Source: an uncultured Caulobacter sp. (lineage in GTDB: Bacteria; Pseudomonadota; Alphaproteobacteria; Caulobacterales; Caulobacteraceae). From it: DNA of 7,943 nt. This document shows positions 6,555-7,943 of this stretch, in pieces. Below the pieces are notes generated by a model. The model worked only from the letters and a program-made list of their open reading frames with translations. It made no database searches and was not told the origin of the DNA. The number at the start of each line of letters is the position of its first letter. Positions within the stretch are counted from its first letter, which is position 1. The stretch covers positions 1 through 7,943 of the forward strand of contig CALKHU010000075.1 in NCBI GenBank assembly GCA_937991555.1, written 5' to 3'. A program made the translations under genes and the position numbers.

Positions 6555-6613
6555 CGGAAAGCAGGGACACTCACCCTTCCGGAAGCGAAACTGGCGTGTG
6601 CCCCTGCTTTCCG
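6555..6613 (-). terminator. Long imperfect hairpin between VWA and GH15 genes
   Basis: CGGAAAGCAGGG (6555-6566) is the exact inverse of 6602-6613. Four more pairs inside (6567-6570 with 6596-6599) extend the stem to 16 bp with a 2-nt bulge. The loop itself contains the 10-bp palindrome CTTCCGGAAG (6576-6585). On the minus strand the structure begins one base after the stop of the VWA gene, as a terminator would, but it is followed by GTTTGAAC rather than a T run. It could instead be an RNA-processing or translation-control element for the GH15 gene. Confidence 0.5.
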
Positions 6614-6614
6614 C

Positions 6615-7943
6615 CTACTCGTTCACCCGCCGGGCCTCGTCCGCCGCCCGGACCAGCTTCACGAACTCGGCGCGCTGGCCGAACTCGTCGCGGCCGCGGG
6701 CGTCCTGGGCGAGGGCGACGACGCTCTTCCAGTCGAAGCTCTCCGCCACCCACGGATCGCCGCGCAGCTTCTGGCCGAAAGCGGCGACGGCGACGGCCCA
6801 GCGGGTCGCCTCCGGCGCGGCCGCCAGGGTCGGGCTGGCGTCGGCCCGGGTGATCGGCCGGTCGATCAGGCGCGAGGTCCCTTCGCCGGGCAGCTTGTAG
6901 CGCACTTTCAGGAAGGCCAGTTCGCCCGACGGCGAAGCGGCCGGCCCGGCCGGCTGATAGCGCAGCGGATCGGCCGACGGCGCCGCCCCGACCGGCGCGA
7001 TCTCGTACAGCGCGGTCACACTGGTCCCCGACCCGACCTCGCCGGCGTCGACCTGGTCGTTGTTGAAGTCCTCGCGGGCCAGCATCCGCGTCTCGTAGCC
7101 GATCAGACGGTACTCGCTGACCTGGGCCGGGTTGAACTCGACCTGGATCTTGACGTCGTCGGCGATCGGGAACAGCGAGCCGGAGAAGTCGTCGCGGAAC
7201 AGCCGGCGGCCCTCGTCGAGGGTGTCGATGTAGGCGGCGGTCCCGTTCCCGTTCTGGGCCAGGGCCTGCATCATCGTGTCGTTGTAGTTGCCGCGCCCGA
7301 AGCCGTAGACCGACAGGTAGACGCCGGTCTTGCGCTTGTCGGCGACGAAGTCCTTCAGCTTCGACGGGTCGGCGATGCCGACGTTGAAGTCACCGTCGGT
7401 CAGCAGGATCACCCGGTTGACGGCGTCCTTGTCGAAGTTCTGCTGCGCCAGGGCGTAGGCGAGGGCGAGACCCTGGCCGCCCGCCGTTGAGCCGCCGGCC
7501 TGCAGGGCCTGCAGCGCGCAGCGCATCTTCAGCTTCTCGCGCCCGCTGGTCGGCGCCAGCACTGCCCCGGCCGAGCCGGCGTAGGCGACCATCGCCACCC
7601 GGTCCTGCGGCCGCAGCTGGCCGATCAGGATGTCCATCGCCTTCTTGGCCAGCGGCAGGCGGTCCTCGCCCCACATCGAGCCCGAGGTGTCGACCAGGAA
7701 CACCAGGTTCAGCGGCGGCTGCTCGGCGCGCGGGATATCATAGCCCTGCAGGCCGATGTGGACGATCTGCCGGTCTTTCGACCAGGGGGAGGGGGCCACG
7801 GCCACGAACGGCTGGAACGGCGTCTCGCGGCTGGCCGGCAGCGGGTAGTCGTAGTCGAAGTAGTTGACCAGTTCCTCGACCCGCACCGCGTCGCGCGGCG
7901 GCAGGGGTCCGTCGGTCAGGAAGCGGCGCACGTTGGCCGAGGC
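6615..7943 (-). CDS. VWA-domain protein, YfbK-like, N-terminus outside window
   Basis: The frame is open to the right edge, giving 442 visible residues before the stop at 6615-6617; E. coli YfbK is about 575, so the N-terminus is missing, probably with a lipoprotein signal and a low-complexity linker. Visible residues 1-75 match the region that precedes the VWA domain in this family (ANVRRFLTDGPLPPRDAVRV, then VEELVNYFDYDYP). The VWA domain spans about 78-260 with a complete metal-ion-dependent adhesion site: Asp85, Ser87 and Ser89 in DTSGSM, Thr153 in GGSTAGG and Asp183 in LTDGD. Residues about 261-440 form the YfbK C-terminal domain (VEFNPAQVSEYRLIGYE, FGQKLRGDPW). The family is thought to act at the cell envelope and bind partners through the metal site, but its role is poorly known. 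Here the gene is upstream of the GH15 gene, separated by the 6555-6613 hairpin. The GTG at 7931 is internal, not the start. Confidence 0.9.
   Translation of the reverse strand, partial: ASANVRRFLTDGPLPPRDAVRVEELVNYFDYDYPLPASRETPFQPFVAVAPSPWSKDRQIVHIGLQGYDIPRAEQPPLNLVFLVDTSGSMWGEDRLPLAKKAMDILIGQLRPQDRVAMVAYAGSAGAVLAPTSGREKLKMRCALQALQAGGSTAGGQGLALAYALAQQNFDKDAVNRVILLTDGDFNVGIADPSKLKDFVADKRKTGVYLSVYGFGRGNYNDTMMQALAQNGNGTAAYIDTLDEGRRLFRDDFSGSLFPIADDVKIQVEFNPAQVSEYRLIGYETRMLAREDFNNDQVDAGEVGSGTSVTALYEIAPVGAAPSADPLRYQPAGPAASPSGELAFLKVRYKLPGEGTSRLIDRPITRADASPTLAAAPEATRWAVAVAAFGQKLRGDPWVAESFDWKSVVALAQDARGRDEFGQRAEFVKLVRAADEARRVNE

Noticed and set aside
6517..6570. GTG start at 6570 for the GH15 protein
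   Set aside because: The 18 extra residues precede the usual family N-terminus and the codon lies within a stable predicted stem. GGAAGGG before it keeps it possible, so this is a preference rather than proof.

Overview
The window looks like an ordinary stretch of chromosome from a high-GC alphaproteobacterium. The best guess is a member of the Caulobacterales such as Caulobacter or Phenylobacterium. This rests on the very GC-rich codon usage, the style of the paired acyl-CoA dehydrogenases and the YfbK-type VWA lipoprotein; no rRNA, tRNA or diagnostic marker is present, so the placement is tentative. I see no transposase, integrase, CRISPR array or tRNA, and no sign of a recently acquired island.

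Layout. Positions 1-921 (minus) hold the N-terminal two thirds of an aldehyde dehydrogenase of the Sad/YneI succinate-semialdehyde dehydrogenase type, cut by the left edge. Positions 1097-1672 (minus) encode a 191-residue protein of unknown function. A divergent intergenic region (1673-1811) carries a clean 6+6 bp inverted repeat. Positions 1812-4187 (plus) hold two adjacent acyl-CoA dehydrogenase genes, 18 bp apart, followed by a strong GC-rich hairpin. Positions 4257-4508 (plus) encode an 83-residue SemiSWEET-type sugar transporter. After a convergent gap with several small hairpins comes a glycoside hydrolase family 15 gene (4708-6516, minus). A long imperfect hairpin (6555-6613) separates it from an upstream VWA-domain (YfbK-like) gene (6615-7943, minus), which runs off the right edge.

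How the genes work together. The two acyl-CoA dehydrogenases are probably co-transcribed and may form one heteromeric enzyme. The second keeps a glutamate at the helix-G position used as catalytic base in isovaleryl-CoA dehydrogenase, while the first appears to lack a catalytic base at both known positions. The GH15 hydrolase and the SemiSWEET lie convergently and could both concern glucose or disaccharide use, but nothing in the sequence shows that they are co-regulated. I found no convincing new multi-gene system. The points most worth a second look are the acyl-CoA dehydrogenase pair with its candidate operator, the hairpin at 6555-6613, and the unknown 191-residue protein.
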